NCBI GenBank assembly: GCA_012512265.1
Contig: JAAZEM010000169.1
Location: 1-49,434 of the forward strand
From: Armatimonadota bacterium
Lineage (GTDB): Bacteria; Armatimonadota; JAAZEB01
Direction of reading: 5' to 3'
Length of the DNA: 49,434 bases
Numbering within the stretch: position 1 is the stretch's first letter; each line of letters starts with the position of its first letter. The notes under the pieces were generated by a model that had not been told where the DNA came from, did no database searches, and saw only the letters and a program-made list of their open reading frames with translations. The translations under genes and the position numbers were made by a program. Positions 1-9,839 of the stretch are shown piece by piece.

Positions 1-24
1 CATCTCACGCCTGCCTGGGAAGAA

Positions 25-60
25 GGACGAGCCTCACCGGGCTACTGCCGGAACTCGTCC
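25..60 (-). other. Hairpin in the transcript leader downstream of P1-P3
   Basis: GGACGAG (25-31) pairs with CTCGTCC (54-60), with an inner CCGG/CCGG pair. It would lie within the first ~50 nt of any transcript from P1. There is no T-run, so it is not an obvious terminator. It may be a leader structure or processing stem; its role is unknown. Confidence 0.45.
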
Positions 61-83
61 GGGGCTTTGCTCAACGCTCGTGC

Positions 84-112
84 ATTATAGCAGCTCGCTC
101 GCTGCCTGTCAA
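84..112 (-). promoter_or_regulatory. Sigma70-type promoter P1, consensus hexamers, firing left
   Basis: On the minus strand there is TTGACA (112-107), a 17-nt spacer, and TATAAT (89-84). Both hexamers and the spacer match the housekeeping consensus exactly. It is the last of three tandem promoters, and transcription would leave the window at base 1. Its product is not visible. Such arrays are usual for rRNA operons or other very highly expressed genes, but that assignment is inference. Confidence 0.85.
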
Positions 113-168
113 GAGGACTTTCCCGGCCCCAACTCTCGCCGAACCGGCCCCATCCTCGCAACGCCCTC

Positions 169-198
169 ATCTTATCAGAAAAGAACGTCGCTTGTCAA
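169..198 (-). promoter_or_regulatory. Sigma70-type promoter P2, firing left
   Basis: On the minus strand there is TTGACA (198-193), an 18-nt spacer and TAAGAT (174-169). Immediately upstream of the -35 lies CCGGGAAATTCCTC, repeated almost identically upstream of P1 (CCGGGAAAGTCCTC), so the promoters look like duplicated modules. Confidence 0.75.
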
Positions 199-252
199 GA
201 GGAATTTCCCGGTCTCTGTCGAAACCCCAAGCACTCCCTCGTGACGGCTATT

Positions 253-281
253 ATCTTACCAGAACCCATCTCCCCTGTCAA
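253..281 (-). promoter_or_regulatory. Sigma70-type promoter P3, firing left
   Basis: On the minus strand there is TTGACA (281-276), a 17-nt spacer and TAAGAT (258-253). The -10 box lies 84 bp from that of P2, and P2 lies 85 bp from P1. Confidence 0.75.
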
Positions 282-289
282 CCCCGATT

Positions 290-1089
290 TTCGCCTTTAT
301 CGATAGCCGGTCCCTCAATCGAAGTTCCTCATAGATTCTTCACACCGCGCCGGCCGGGCAGGTATCCAGATGGAGCCCCGTACAGTCTCACCGCACGGAC
401 CAATGCACCGGCGGTTTGATCTTGGGCCGCGCCGGGTATCCTCCCTACGTCCGGTCACAATGGCGTGGCTGGAACCAGGGATATCGATGGTGAGGGGGAG
501 TCATGGCGACGAAGGACGGGGTCCAGGCGCAGAAAATGCTCGACAGGGGCGCATCACGGATGCCCGACCTCGCAGCACGCCAGCCGGCCGAGGGCGATCT
601 GAGGCAGATCGATGCCACTCCGCATCTCTGCTGCCCAGAGGGTCCCATCAGCAGCAGCTTGCCCGTGGAGTCCGGCGCTCTCGCCGAGGAAGAGACGCAC
701 GAATAGGCACTCCTGGCCGGCAGCGACTGTGCGCTATGCCCCGCTGCCGATCACAGCGGGGGATCCGCGTCCCGTACGAGCGTGGATCTGCGCGGCTGAT
801 CCCACCGGGCGTCGTATGCCAGTGGTCCACCTCTGACGATGCGCTGGCGATTATCACCTTTCAGGAGCAAGGCGGCGGGCCGGGCCAGTCCCACCCCGCT
901 GCCGGCTCCAACCCACCTGACGCAGACCCGCGATGTTGCCGCCGCGCGCTGGCTGGAATTCACTATGGAAGGCAGCCTTCCATACCCCCTTTCATAGCAA
1001 CAACGCGCCATTGGCGTGGCCAAATTCGCGGCCGGCCTTTTTCCTGGTGATGCGGCCAGGGCGACTGATCTTGTGCAGGGGAAGGCCTG
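290..1089. other. Gene-free stretch
   Basis: About 800 bp between the leftward promoter array and the rightward phosphatase gene. Open frames exist in several phases, but none has a ribosome-binding site or a recognisable domain, and they overlap each other as expected in GC-rich DNA. Nothing else was identified. Confidence 0.6.
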
Positions 1090-2673
1090 ATGGATCCCAC
1101 GGCATCGACGGAGGGTACAACCGAGGCGGTCGAAACGCGCAGGGCCCCTCGTGCACCTTGCTGCAATGGCACCCCCGCGGCACCTCAATGGCGCGACACA
1201 CTCCGCTGGCTCATCGCTTTGGGATCCACGCTCGCCGCGCTCGCGATCACGCTGGCGGCTCGCGATCTCGTCGCGCCGACAGTCTTCGTCCTCTTCTTCG
1301 CAGCCGTAGCAATCAGCGCCTGGTTTGGCGGCCTTCTGCCTGGCTTGCTCTCGACTGCGCTCTCTGCCTGGCTCATCCACCAATATGTGGAGCCACGCGA
1401 TCCCACGACCCCATGGCGCGTGGATGAACTCGTGCGCCTCGCGTTCTTCATGGGAGTCGCTATTCTGATCAGCTCCTTGAGTGATAGCCTGCGGCGGACG
1501 CAGACGGCGCTCCGCGCTATCATCCAAGCCTCTCCCTTGCCGATCGTCACCCTCGATTGGAGCGGGCATATTCGCGGCTGGAACCCGGCTGCCCGGCGAG
1601 CCTTCGGCTGGCAGTCTCCGCAGATGCTCGGACGGCTACTTCCCCTGGCAGACGATGAAGATCCCACACTGCTCGCGGAGCGCGTTTGCACTCGCGGAGT
1701 CATCCACGGGCTGGAGACACGCATCGCTAGCGGTGACTATCACGTGATCGACTTGAGCCTCTCGGCAGCACCCCTGCCCGATGCTTCCGGGCGGACCACC
1801 GGCATCCTCATCATAGCCGAGGATATCACCGAGCGCAAACGCGTGCTGAATGCGCTCCGCGCCGCTCAAGAGGAGACCCGCCAGGCACTCGGACGCGAGC
1901 GGCGCATCGCGGAGCGGTTCCAGGCCGCCCTGCTCCCGGATCAATGTGCCGCGGTACCCGGCTACGCGATTGCCCACACTTACCGACCGGCGCTTATCGA
2001 AGCGGATGTCGGCGGCGACTTCTACAACATCTTCCCAATGGACGATCGCTACCTCTGTCTGGTGATCGGGGATGTCGGCGGGAAGGGCCTGGACGCGGCG
2101 GTTATCGGGGCGCGCATGCAGCATGGCATCTCTGCTCTGGCGCTCCATGAGAGGGGCCATCCGGAAATCATCCTCGATGGCATCCAACAGACCTTCGCCG
2201 CCGCTGGCGACCCGGACCGCCTGGCCACCCTCTTCTTGGCCTTCCTGGACCGAGAAACAGGCCGATTGACCTATGCCTCCGCTGGACATGAGCCCGCCTT
2301 GGTGTGGCGCGCCCGCGAGCAGCGCGTGGAGCAGCTCACAACCCACGGCTCCGCGTTGATCCCTGCCGCCAACGGCCCCTATGATAGCCGTGAGACGGTT
2401 CTAACCCCTGGCGATATCCTGGTGCTCTACACCGACGGTCTGGTAGACCCGCACCGCCCGGGAGATCCCGATCTGTTTGGGGTAGAGCGCGTTGCAGCGA
2501 CTCTCGCGGCGCACTCCGCGGAAGGCCCGTCGACCATCCTGAACACCCTGTATGACGCTGCGGCTGCCCACAGCGCCGGCAATCTGCGAGACGACATCGC
2601 GCTCATGGCAATCCGTCGGTTGGATGACCCCCAGCAGCCCGGCGAGTACGTCTTCGTCACACCGCCAGCTTGA
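1090..2673 (+). CDS. DUF4118-PAS-SpoIIE membrane protein phosphatase
   Basis: A 527-residue PP2C-type (RsbU/SpoIIE) serine/threonine phosphatase, a class that usually dephosphorylates anti-sigma-factor antagonists. Residues ~37-130 hold four hydrophobic segments of the DUF4118 sensor type, ~135-255 a PAS domain ending in EDITERK, and ~290-510 the phosphatase. Metal-site motifs are visible: GGDFYN (~306), GDVGGKGLDAA, YTDGLVD (~447) and RDDIALM. The ATG follows GGGGAAGG at good spacing. No anti-sigma or STAS partner gene is adjacent, so its target is unknown. The membrane sensor plus PAS suggests response to a small molecule or redox cue, which is inference. Confidence 0.88.
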   Translation: MDPTASTEGTTEAVETRRAPRAPCCNGTPAAPQWRDTLRWLIALGSTLAALAITLAARDLVAPTVFVLFFAAVAISAWFGGLLPGLLSTALSAWLIHQYVEPRDPTTPWRVDELVRLAFFMGVAILISSLSDSLRRTQTALRAIIQASPLPIVTLDWSGHIRGWNPAARRAFGWQSPQMLGRLLPLADDEDPTLLAERVCTRGVIHGLETRIASGDYHVIDLSLSAAPLPDASGRTTGILIIAEDITERKRVLNALRAAQEETRQALGRERRIAERFQAALLPDQCAAVPGYAIAHTYRPALIEADVGGDFYNIFPMDDRYLCLVIGDVGGKGLDAAVIGARMQHGISALALHERGHPEIILDGIQQTFAAAGDPDRLATLFLAFLDRETGRLTYASAGHEPALVWRAREQRVEQLTTHGSALIPAANGPYDSRETVLTPGDILVLYTDGLVDPHRPGDPDLFGVERVAATLAAHSAEGPSTILNTLYDAAAAHSAGNLRDDIALMAIRRLDDPQQPGEYVFVTPPA

Positions 2674-2745
2674 GCACGCGCAGGCGCGCGCTTCTCCCGT
2701 TGCGGCTGGCGCGAGCGACGCCCTGCGTACGCTCTCCCACCCATA

Positions 2746-5700
2746 CTATTGCGTCAGCTGGAAGGGGAGGTGCGCCGCCGGACCCCAGTTGCCGGCGCCA
2801 TCGCAAGCACGCACATGGAAGACCCAGGCGCCCGGCTTCAGATTCTCCACATGGCAGCGCGGCTCGCGCGTCACGATCCTCTCGTTCGGCAGCGTCTCCT
2901 GCTTCTGATCGACGACATAGGAGTAGCCGCGAATTCCGTTGGGATCCGCCGGTGGCTGCCACTCGAACGCGGCCGAGGTCGCCCGCGGCGAGTAGATCGT
3001 GATGTTGTCGAGCCAGAGGCTCACGCCGCCCGGGTTATCGTAAGTGGAGCGAACCCCGGTTGCCCAGGTGCCCAGGTAGTCGGCGAAGAAGCGCGGCATG
3101 TTCGGATAGCGCCGGCGCAGGAGGGCGCCAAAATCAAACTCCGCAGCGTGCCACTGACCGTCCTGCTTCACACCCTTGATCCGGCCAATGTTGTTCTGCA
3201 CAAAGGGAGGATAGGCGCCGTTCTCGCCCGCGAAGCCGATCGTCTGCAGGTCGCCGTTCACCACGGAGACGATGTTCAGGTTGCAGCCGGCTGTCTCAAA
3301 GCGGTAGTCGAAGCGGACTCGCGGGTAGTCATGAACCGCGTAGGGCGTCTTCCGCAAGAACACCGAGAAGAAATCATCGGCTTCCAGGTTCACCACGCGC
3401 ACCGAGCCTCTCCCCACGGCCGCGTCTCCGGATTCATGAAACACCCATGCCGACCGGCGCAGCTCCACTTCCGGCGGCACTCCGTGCTCGAAGTCAATCC
3501 GCGACAGCCGGTTCTGGGGAATATACGAGACGTAGGGCGCGGCGGGCGGCATTGTGTCGAGCCCCGGATCGACGGTCCAGCGCCACTCGCGATAGAGGAC
3601 CGTTTTGCCGGCCAGGTCGCGCGCCTTCAAGCCACACAGGAGCGGCGCCGGCTTCTCCGTTGCCAGCGTCGGGTCTTCCCAGCGGATGACTCCCTTTGCC
3701 CGATCCCATCGCAGGCCGCCGCCGGAAAGGTCGTAGGCCTTGAGCAGACCGCCGCGTCGCACCCACCAGCGCACGCTCTCAACGTCGAGAGCGCCCGCGT
3801 TCTTCAACGTCACATCCATGGCCGGTGCCGGAATCGACGCGCCGGAGGCCACGAGGGGCGTCGCCTCCGGTGCCGGACCATCTCCCGCCTCCAGTGGTAC
3901 GAACCGGAAATGGGTCGTCGGGCCCCAGTTGCCGGCGCCATCGCAGGCGCGCACATGGAAGATGCTGGCGCCGGGTGGAATGCGGGCCGGCCCCATCTCG
4001 ATCGTCGTATCCGGCACGGTCTCCGCGGCGTTGTCGAAGACCCAGCTGTATCCCGCGATTCCGGAGAGGTCATCGGCGTGCAAGGTGAGCGCCTCATTCG
4101 ATCCCACGGGGAGCGCGGGCACGAAGCGGAAGTCATCCACGTGCCAGGAGATCCCCTGGATATTGTTCATCCAGCCGGTATCGGCGAAGAACAGCTTTGA
4201 GATGACGGTCGTGGGCGCCCCCGAGGCGCGCACCGCTGCCGCCAGATCCACCTCCGCCCGCCGCCACGTGCCGTCCGCCTTCACCCCAGCAATCGCGCCG
4301 ATCACCGGGAAGGTACTGTCGCGGTCGGTAAACCCGATCTCGTACCACTTGCCGTCGATCTCCAGGACCAGGCTGAGGTGCACCTCAGGACGAACGCGGT
4401 ACCAGAAGGTGAGCCGCGGCCAGCGGCGCACATCGAACGGCTTCTCGCGCACGGCCGTGCCGAAAGAGCCGGCCACACGGCGATGAGTGAGTCGGAGGCT
4501 GAAGCGACCAGAGGCCTTTGTAGTCTCATCGCGCCAGGGCGTCCCTCCCTGCTCGCCGCCCAGGCGCCGCCAGGAGCCCACGTCCTGTTCGAAGGTATCG
4601 ACGCGGTCCGGCCCCGAGGGGGTGGCTACCACCGGCGCAGTGGGCGGCACCTTATCCGCGCCCACGCGCATACGCCAGGCCAGCGAGAGCGCGTCCTGCC
4701 CCGGCGCCATGACTTGCAGGCCCACCCGCTCACCATCGCGGAATCGGAACCCGGCCGCGGTGAGGTTGACGACGAACTCACCACGGATGCCGTCCCAGCG
4801 CAGGCCCGGCGTGCCCAACCGCAGGCGCTTCCCATTCACCACGACGGCACACGTCTCTGGGTCGAGCCGGGTATCGGCAACGGCAATGCGCAGGTCACCC
4901 GCCGGCACCTCTTCGCTCTTGGGGGTTGCCAGACGGAAGGCCGGCATGGATCGAGGAGACGCGCCCGGCGAGACACGCCGCCACCGGAAAACGCACCCCT
5001 TTGGGTTGGCCGTGAGCCCGGCGATCAGCTCCGGCCGGGTGCTCAGGTTGGCAAGGAAGAGCTGCTCCACGACGGGCACCCTACCCGAGGGAAAGAAGGT
5101 GCGCAACGCCTGGCGCAGCGGAAACTCGGCGCGCGTCCATCCGCCGGCGAGATTCGTCAGGCGCACGCTCCCCATCGGCACGGAGTCGCCATCCTCCGTG
5201 ACATCACCCAGAAGCCGCGCGCGGAATCGCTGCCCGCCGGCCACCGCGTAGAGCGCCAGGGCCGCTCGCGGATCCGCCTGAAACTCGAACGCCACCACCG
5301 GCTTGCTTCCGGGGTCCACCCAACGCCCCAGGTCGGTGCGGAACCACCCGCCGTTGATCGGATTGACGCTGACTTGCTCGTCGCCCGCCGCGGTCGGAGA
5401 AGCCGGCGCCTGGAGGAAGCTGGCCACGGGCGCCCCGCGGCGCGCCGCGCAGACGCGCACGCGAGCCACCGCCATGCCATTATCACCCCACGTCCAAAGC
5501 CCCAGGCGGTCTCCAGGAAGCGGATCGGGGTCGGTGTAGTCGAAGAGAAGCCGACGCTCCAGGCGTCCCCGGCCGTAAGAGGGCACCTCCACCCACACTC
5601 GGATCCGCCCGCCTTCGCGCAGGATCACGAAGTGGTGCCATGTCTGCGTGATCCGGTAGTAAACAAACATCTGGTCGTTGCGCCATCGCGGGAGGACGAT

Positions 5701-7671
5701 CTCCCGGTTCTCGGCCACTACCTTGCCCCGACGGTAGAGCAACGCGGGCTCGTCATGCGAGCGATAGAGCAGTGAGTAGCCAGAGCCGATCTGCTCCTTC
5801 TCCGCGCAGAAGCTCAGGTTCAGGTTGATCGGCGCGGTGAAGTGCATTCGGTCGCTCGTGCCCTCCCGAGGAGCAACGAACACTTCGATCCATTGATCCC
5901 CACCAAACCGGCGCTTGTTCCATAGGGTGGCCATCGGATCGCCGCGACCGCCGAAGAAGTTCCAATGGGGAACGCACGCCCACCGCGTGGTGGCGATCCA
6001 CTCGCCCGCCTCGATGCCCCAGTCTACCGGCGCGGTATCGAAGCGGTACTCTGCCAGCCGCGGCGAGGCCACGCGCGCCGCGCGCGCCACGGTTTCCGTT
6101 GAGACCCACCGGGCGAAGCGCACGCCCACGCGCCCGCGCGCAAGCGGCTTCGAGTCGGCGTACTCCAGCAGGCACACCGGCTCTCCCTCGCCGCCTTCGG
6201 GCGTGCCAAGCACCCGCACGCGCCCGGCGTTCACCTCGATGCGCACGGGCTTCCCTGCCACCGCCGCCTTCTTCACCGGCGTCGCGCCCCGATAGAGCGT
6301 CAGCTTTCCGGAATCCGACAAGAGGCGATAGCCCGTGGCGGGGCTCTCGCCCATCAGCACCACTTCCGCGAGCGCCGGCGCTCCCTTCCCCTCCGGCAGG
6401 TTGAGATCCACCGACGCGGCGCCGAAAAGAATGGCCCGGTGCCAGTACCACCGCCTGCCATCCTGGGAGAGGGGCTCCCAGTCGGAATTGACGCTTCCCC
6501 AGGCCGACATCAGCGGGTCTTGGGCAAACTCTCTGTCGAGCGCGGTAGCAGCGCTCTCCTCAAGCACGGCAGGGACCATCTCCTGTGCATCGGAAGCGCT
6601 CACCATCCAGTCGTCAAACTCCGCGCCCGCGGATCCCTCCACATAGAGGCCGCATTGCCCGCCGAGGAGGCGCGAGTCTCGGGCCGTCAGGACAACGTTC
6701 TCATCAATGCGCGCTGTGATCTGGGCCCCCTGGGTCTCCACCGAGAGTCGATACCACTGGCCAACGCGAGCGTAAGCGGGCCGCTCGGCGAGCACGCTCA
6801 CCCGGCCCCCCTCCCGTCGCCACAGCCGCAGGCGGTTGGCCTTTCCCTTTGCCGCGCCCGGCCCGCCCCACGAGAGGCCATAGACGCTCCCGCCCTCGCG
6901 ATGCCCAAAGAGGAGGCCCATGCCAGACGTTGCGCCCAGAAGCCGGGAAGAGACGGCCACTCGATAGTCATTCCAGAACCAGTAAGACTCGCTGCTGAGC
7001 GCCATCCCCTCGCCGCTCGCGAAGCCGATGAACTTGAAGGGATCTGAGGCGGCCCGAGGGTTCGACACGCCCGCCACATGCCATGTGCCGGCGACGCTCT
7101 CCCAGCGCGAGGGCGCGTCGGGAGTCGTCATGAAGTCATCTGCGAGAAAGATCTCCCCCGTGGGCTGGTAGCGCGCCTCCCCCAGGAGAACGATTCGGCG
7201 TTCCGGGTCGGCCAGCGTCACTCGCGCAATCGGGATGCGTGCATCATCGCGCTCGAGGCGTATCTCACCGTTGAGGGCCACCCGCAGGAGTGACTCGCGG
7301 CGAACCACGAGGAGTTCATTCGCGCCGGCATAGCGGACAGCACACCGGGCCAGGCGCCGGCGTGCCCTACCCACCTCCTCCAACCGGATCTCCGATCCTG
7401 AGAGAGCGAGCCGATACGCTCCCTGCCCGCCCGGGCCGCGCAGCATCAGCGCTGCCTCGCCGCCGGGCTTTGCCACGCGAAAGGAGATCCGAAGCGCGAA
7501 GGAGGGATCGCACTCTTCCACCAACGCCACCTCGCGTTGCGGCGCCCCTGCGACCGACCGGGCAAAAGGCAGCGAGGCGAGCAACGCGCACCAGAACAGG
7601 ATCAACAGCGGCGATCTCCGTAGCAGTTGAAGGCTCGTTCGAAACCGCATTCCCCTGACCAGTCTCCCCAT
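2746..7671 (-). CDS. Giant secreted multi-domain beta-sandwich protein
   Basis: 1641 residues with an N-terminal export signal (basic start, hydrophobic core ~20-40, cleavage near SVAGA). No catalytic domain is recognised. Residues ~175-355 resemble LamG/3-keto-disaccharide-hydrolase-like concanavalin folds, with related modules to ~750. Two large carbohydrate-binding-like sandwiches occur at ~1045-1200 and ~1405-1560. Each is followed by a ~70-residue Fn3-like unit ending in the shared motif FHVRACDGAGNWGP. The duplication is also visible in DNA at about 2786-2825 and 3921-3960. There is no sorting motif or C-terminal anchor. The first ATG lacks a good ribosome-binding site; the ATG at 7650 is an alternative start. 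It probably binds glycans or the cell surface; function unknown. Confidence 0.75.
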   Translation of the reverse strand: MGRLVRGMRFRTSLQLLRRSPLLILFWCALLASLPFARSVAGAPQREVALVEECDPSFALRISFRVAKPGGEAALMLRGPGGQGAYRLALSGSEIRLEEVGRARRRLARCAVRYAGANELLVVRRESLLRVALNGEIRLERDDARIPIARVTLADPERRIVLLGEARYQPTGEIFLADDFMTTPDAPSRWESVAGTWHVAGVSNPRAASDPFKFIGFASGEGMALSSESYWFWNDYRVAVSSRLLGATSGMGLLFGHREGGSVYGLSWGGPGAAKGKANRLRLWRREGGRVSVLAERPAYARVGQWYRLSVETQGAQITARIDENVVLTARDSRLLGGQCGLYVEGSAGAEFDDWMVSASDAQEMVPAVLEESAATALDREFAQDPLMSAWGSVNSDWEPLSQDGRRWYWHRAILFGAASVDLNLPEGKGAPALAEVVLMGESPATGYRLLSDSGKLTLYRGATPVKKAAVAGKPVRIEVNAGRVRVLGTPEGGEGEPVCLLEYADSKPLARGRVGVRFARWVSTETVARAARVASPRLAEYRFDTAPVDWGIEAGEWIATTRWACVPHWNFFGGRGDPMATLWNKRRFGGDQWIEVFVAPREGTSDRMHFTAPINLNLSFCAEKEQIGSGYSLLYRSHDEPALLYRRGKVVAENREIVLPRWRNDQMFVYYRITQTWHHFVILREGGRIRVWVEVPSYGRGRLERRLLFDYTDPDPLPGDRLGLWTWGDNGMAVARVRVCAARRGAPVASFLQAPASPTAAGDEQVSVNPINGGWFRTDLGRWVDPGSKPVVAFEFQADPRAALALYAVAGGQRFRARLLGDVTEDGDSVPMGSVRLTNLAGGWTRAEFPLRQALRTFFPSGRVPVVEQLFLANLSTRPELIAGLTANPKGCVFRWRRVSPGASPRSMPAFRLATPKSEEVPAGDLRIAVADTRLDPETCAVVVNGKRLRLGTPGLRWDGIRGEFVVNLTAAGFRFRDGERVGLQVMAPGQDALSLAWRMRVGADKVPPTAPVVATPSGPDRVDTFEQDVGSWRRLGGEQGGTPWRDETTKASGRFSLRLTHRRVAGSFGTAVREKPFDVRRWPRLTFWYRVRPEVHLSLVLEIDGKWYEIGFTDRDSTFPVIGAIAGVKADGTWRRAEVDLAAAVRASGAPTTVISKLFFADTGWMNNIQGISWHVDDFRFVPALPVGSNEALTLHADDLSGIAGYSWVFDNAAETVPDTTIEMGPARIPPGASIFHVRACDGAGNWGPTTHFRFVPLEAGDGPAPEATPLVASGASIPAPAMDVTLKNAGALDVESVRWWVRRGGLLKAYDLSGGGLRWDRAKGVIRWEDPTLATEKPAPLLCGLKARDLAGKTVLYREWRWTVDPGLDTMPPAAPYVSYIPQNRLSRIDFEHGVPPEVELRRSAWVFHESGDAAVGRGSVRVVNLEADDFFSVFLRKTPYAVHDYPRVRFDYRFETAGCNLNIVSVVNGDLQTIGFAGENGAYPPFVQNNIGRIKGVKQDGQWHAAEFDFGALLRRRYPNMPRFFADYLGTWATGVRSTYDNPGGVSLWLDNITIYSPRATSAAFEWQPPADPNGIRGYSYVVDQKQETLPNERIVTREPRCHVENLKPGAWVFHVRACDGAGNWGPAAHLPFQLTQ

Positions 7672-7766
7672 GGCGAAATGGCGCCCCCGTGCGGGACGCG
7701 CTCCTCTCTTAGGCGCCGCCAGACCACGTTTTGTTTCGAAGAGGACCGGGCGGGATGCTCACCCAG

Positions 7767-7923
7767 GCGCGGAGCTCGAAGCTCCGCGCTGCTTCTCGGC
7801 AAAGCCCCTTCGGAGCCCCCCATCCCAGACCCTGCCGTTATGAGGCCCCCGAGGGTGTCGTCCAATCCAGCCCGGCAGGGCTTCGCTCACAAGCAGCGCG
7901 GTGATCTATCGCCGCGCGTCGCC
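7767..7923 (-). repeat. Palindromic intergenic repeat A, copy A1 (inverted)
   Basis: Reverse-oriented relative to copies near 16.7 and 27.3 kb. The strongest part is a 10-bp stem GCGCGGAGCT / AGCTCCGCGC. The stem is kept while the 3-nt loop differs from the other copies (CGA here, TCC elsewhere on their own strand), which supports selection for structure. Confidence 0.8.
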
Positions 7924-7950
7924 ACCGATATCCCGCCCGCGTCCTGCCTT

Positions 7951-7982
7951 CGATACCGCGGATGAAGGGGGCGAACACGGAT
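7951..7982 (-). repeat. 32-bp intergenic repeat B, copy B1
   Basis: On the minus strand it begins ATCCGTGTTCGCC and ends TTCATCCGCGGTATCG. It has the same 32-bp length as the copies at 16876 and 32364. Internally it is a near repeat of ATCCG(C/T)G. Confidence 0.65.
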
Positions 7983-8181
7983 GGCGAGGCGCGGGCGCCT
8001 GGGGATGTGCGATCCATCCGGGATCGGGGCATGGCCCACCGCGTTGGGCTCGCGGTAGACCGCGAAGGGGCCGGGCAGGGCTGCCCGCGGGGCTATGGGA
8101 GAGGATGCCGGAGAGATCCGGGCATTGGAGCCGGAAGTCTCTGTGCCCAGACCGGATTCCTAGTCATGGCAAGAGTGGGTG

Positions 8182-8216
8182 CTGCCCCGGGAGTGTCATG
8201 AACGCCCCCGGGGCAG
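8182..8216 (-). terminator. Hairpin after the CNNM/CorC gene
   Basis: A perfect 10-bp stem, CTGCCCCGGG (8182-8191) with CCCGGGGCAG (8207-8216), just 3' of the minus-strand stop codon at 8225. There is no T-run, so it may be an intrinsic terminator of the GC-rich type or an mRNA-end stabiliser. Confidence 0.55.
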
Positions 8217-8224
8217 ATCGATCT

Positions 8225-9826
8225 CTAGCGAGCGGCAGATGACTCGTCACCCGCCTCTGATTCCGCCGGCTTCGGCTGCCGGGTGATCTTCACGCGAGTG
8301 ACGCGCCGGCTATCGGCCTCGATCACCTCGATCACGAGGTCATCATACTCAACCACTTCGCCGACAGTGGGGATCTTGCCCAAGATGCCGAAGACAAAGC
8401 CACCCAGGGTTTCGCTCTCCTCCTCGGGAAGGTGGATCCCCAGCTCCTTGTTCACATCATCCACCGCCATGCGCGCATCCACGAGGGCGACATTCTCGTC
8501 GACCAGGGAGATCGTGGGCTCGTTCTCCACGTCATACTCGTCGGTAATCGGCCCGACAATCTCCTCGAGGAGATCCTCCAGCGTCACCAGGCCGGCCGTG
8601 CCGCCATACTCATCCACGACGACGGCTAGCTGGTGCTTCGTGCGCTGGAACTCCGCCAGGAGATCATCCACCTTCATGTTCTCGGGCACGTAGTAGACCG
8701 AGCGCATCACGTTGGCGGAACGAATGTCCGTATTCGGATCGGCCTGGCGCACAACGCGCAAGAGGTCCTTGGCATGGACGATACCGACGATGTTATCGAC
8801 CGTCTCTTCGTAGATTGGAATGCGCGTATGCCCCGACTCCAGGACTACGGTGAGGAGGTCATCGATGCTTCGGGTCACCTCGACGACCACCATGTCGATT
8901 CGGGGCACCATCACCTCGCGGACGACAATGTCGGTGAACTCGAGCACGGAGTGGATCATCTCCGTCTCTTGCTCTTCGAGGACGCCCTCCTTCTCGCTCT
9001 CCTCGACGATCGTCTTGATCTCTTCTTCCGTCATATGAGCCGCGACTTCCTCGCGGCCCGAGAAGAGGCCGGCGACAGCGCTGCTCAGCTGAGTGAGCAC
9101 CCAGACTACGGGCGAGGCAATGACGGCCATCGCCTCGATGGGGCCGGCGACGCGAAGCGCGATCGGCTCGGGGTTGCGGTGAGCGAGCTGTTTGGGGATC
9201 AACTCGCCGAGGAGGAGCTCCACGAAGCCAACGATCAGGATGGTGATGACGAAGCTGGCTTCGAAGGTGTAGGCGACCAGCCAATCGGCACCCTGCTCGC
9301 GCGCCAAGCCGCCCAGCCAGCTTGCCAGGCGCTCCATCGGCGCGCGCGCGGCAATCGCGGCAGCAAACATGCTGGCGAGCGTGATGCCGATCTGCACCGT
9401 CGCCACAAAGCGTGCCGGCTCCTCCAGGAGGCGCTGTGCCGGCTGAGCCGCGCGCACGCCCTCCTCGATTAGCTGGCGCAACCGCGTCTTGCGCATGCTG
9501 CCGAGAGCCGTCTCGGCTGCCGCCAGGAAGGCGACGAAGAGGATCATCGCCGTGATGGCGATGACAATATCCCAGGGGAAGGGCCGCGGGGGCCGTGCCG
9601 GCACGGGGCCGGCGGTCCCTGGCGCCGCGATGCCATAGCCTGCGGCCAGCATCGCCCCCACCGCCAGCATTGGGCCAAGGAAGAGCCAGAGCCCTCCCAC
9701 TGCTGCCTTCTCATCCGATTTCCCATGGCGCGAGGAAATACGGCCATCTTGAGACTGTACCCCGTCGGGAGTCGCCCGCGCAGGCGACATCGCTATGCGT
9801 TTCCCGGGGGGTTCGGTCGAACCCAA
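8225..9826 (-). CDS. CNNM/HlyC-CorC family membrane protein with CBS pair
   Basis: 533 residues of the hemolysin C/CorC/TlyC family, now regarded as divalent-cation (mainly Mg2+/Co2+) efflux or regulation proteins. Visible in order are an N-terminal hydrophobic segment, a CNNM (DUF21) transmembrane domain (~85-285) with [11 protein letters not shown], two CBS domains (~300-430; PRIDM and [18 protein letters not shown]), and a C-terminal CorC_HlyC domain (~440-525). The start is TTG, chosen because AGGAG lies 5 nt upstream and no ATG has a better site. It lies 13 nt after dgkA and closes the pgpH-ybeY-dgkA cluster, an arrangement common in Gram-positive and related phyla. Confidence 0.9.
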   Translation of the reverse strand: MGSTEPPGKRIAMSPARATPDGVQSQDGRISSRHGKSDEKAAVGGLWLFLGPMLAVGAMLAAGYGIAAPGTAGPVPARPPRPFPWDIVIAITAMILFVAFLAAAETALGSMRKTRLRQLIEEGVRAAQPAQRLLEEPARFVATVQIGITLASMFAAAIAARAPMERLASWLGGLAREQGADWLVAYTFEASFVITILIVGFVELLLGELIPKQLAHRNPEPIALRVAGPIEAMAVIASPVVWVLTQLSSAVAGLFSGREEVAAHMTEEEIKTIVEESEKEGVLEEQETEMIHSVLEFTDIVVREVMVPRIDMVVVEVTRSIDDLLTVVLESGHTRIPIYEETVDNIVGIVHAKDLLRVVRQADPNTDIRSANVMRSVYYVPENMKVDDLLAEFQRTKHQLAVVVDEYGGTAGLVTLEDLLEEIVGPITDEYDVENEPTISLVDENVALVDARMAVDDVNKELGIHLPEEESETLGGFVFGILGKIPTVGEVVEYDDLVIEVIEADSRRVTRVKITRQPKPAESEAGDESSAAR

Positions 9827-9839
9827 ACGCTCTCCTTTC

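Larger units (their letters stand above)
7672..8224. other. Gene-free stretch carrying repeats A1 and B1
   Basis: 553 bp with no credible gene. It contains an inverted copy of the palindromic repeat A, one copy of the 32-bp repeat B, and the hairpin that ends the CNNM/CorC operon. Open frames here only read through the repeat. Confidence 0.7.

Noticed and set aside
1..112. Naming the promoter array as the rRNA operon promoter
   Set aside because: The transcribed gene lies outside the window, so it was left as inference.
290..1089. Genes in the 800-bp gap, such as 370-1050 (+)
   Set aside because: No ribosome-binding site or domain; several frames are open simultaneously.
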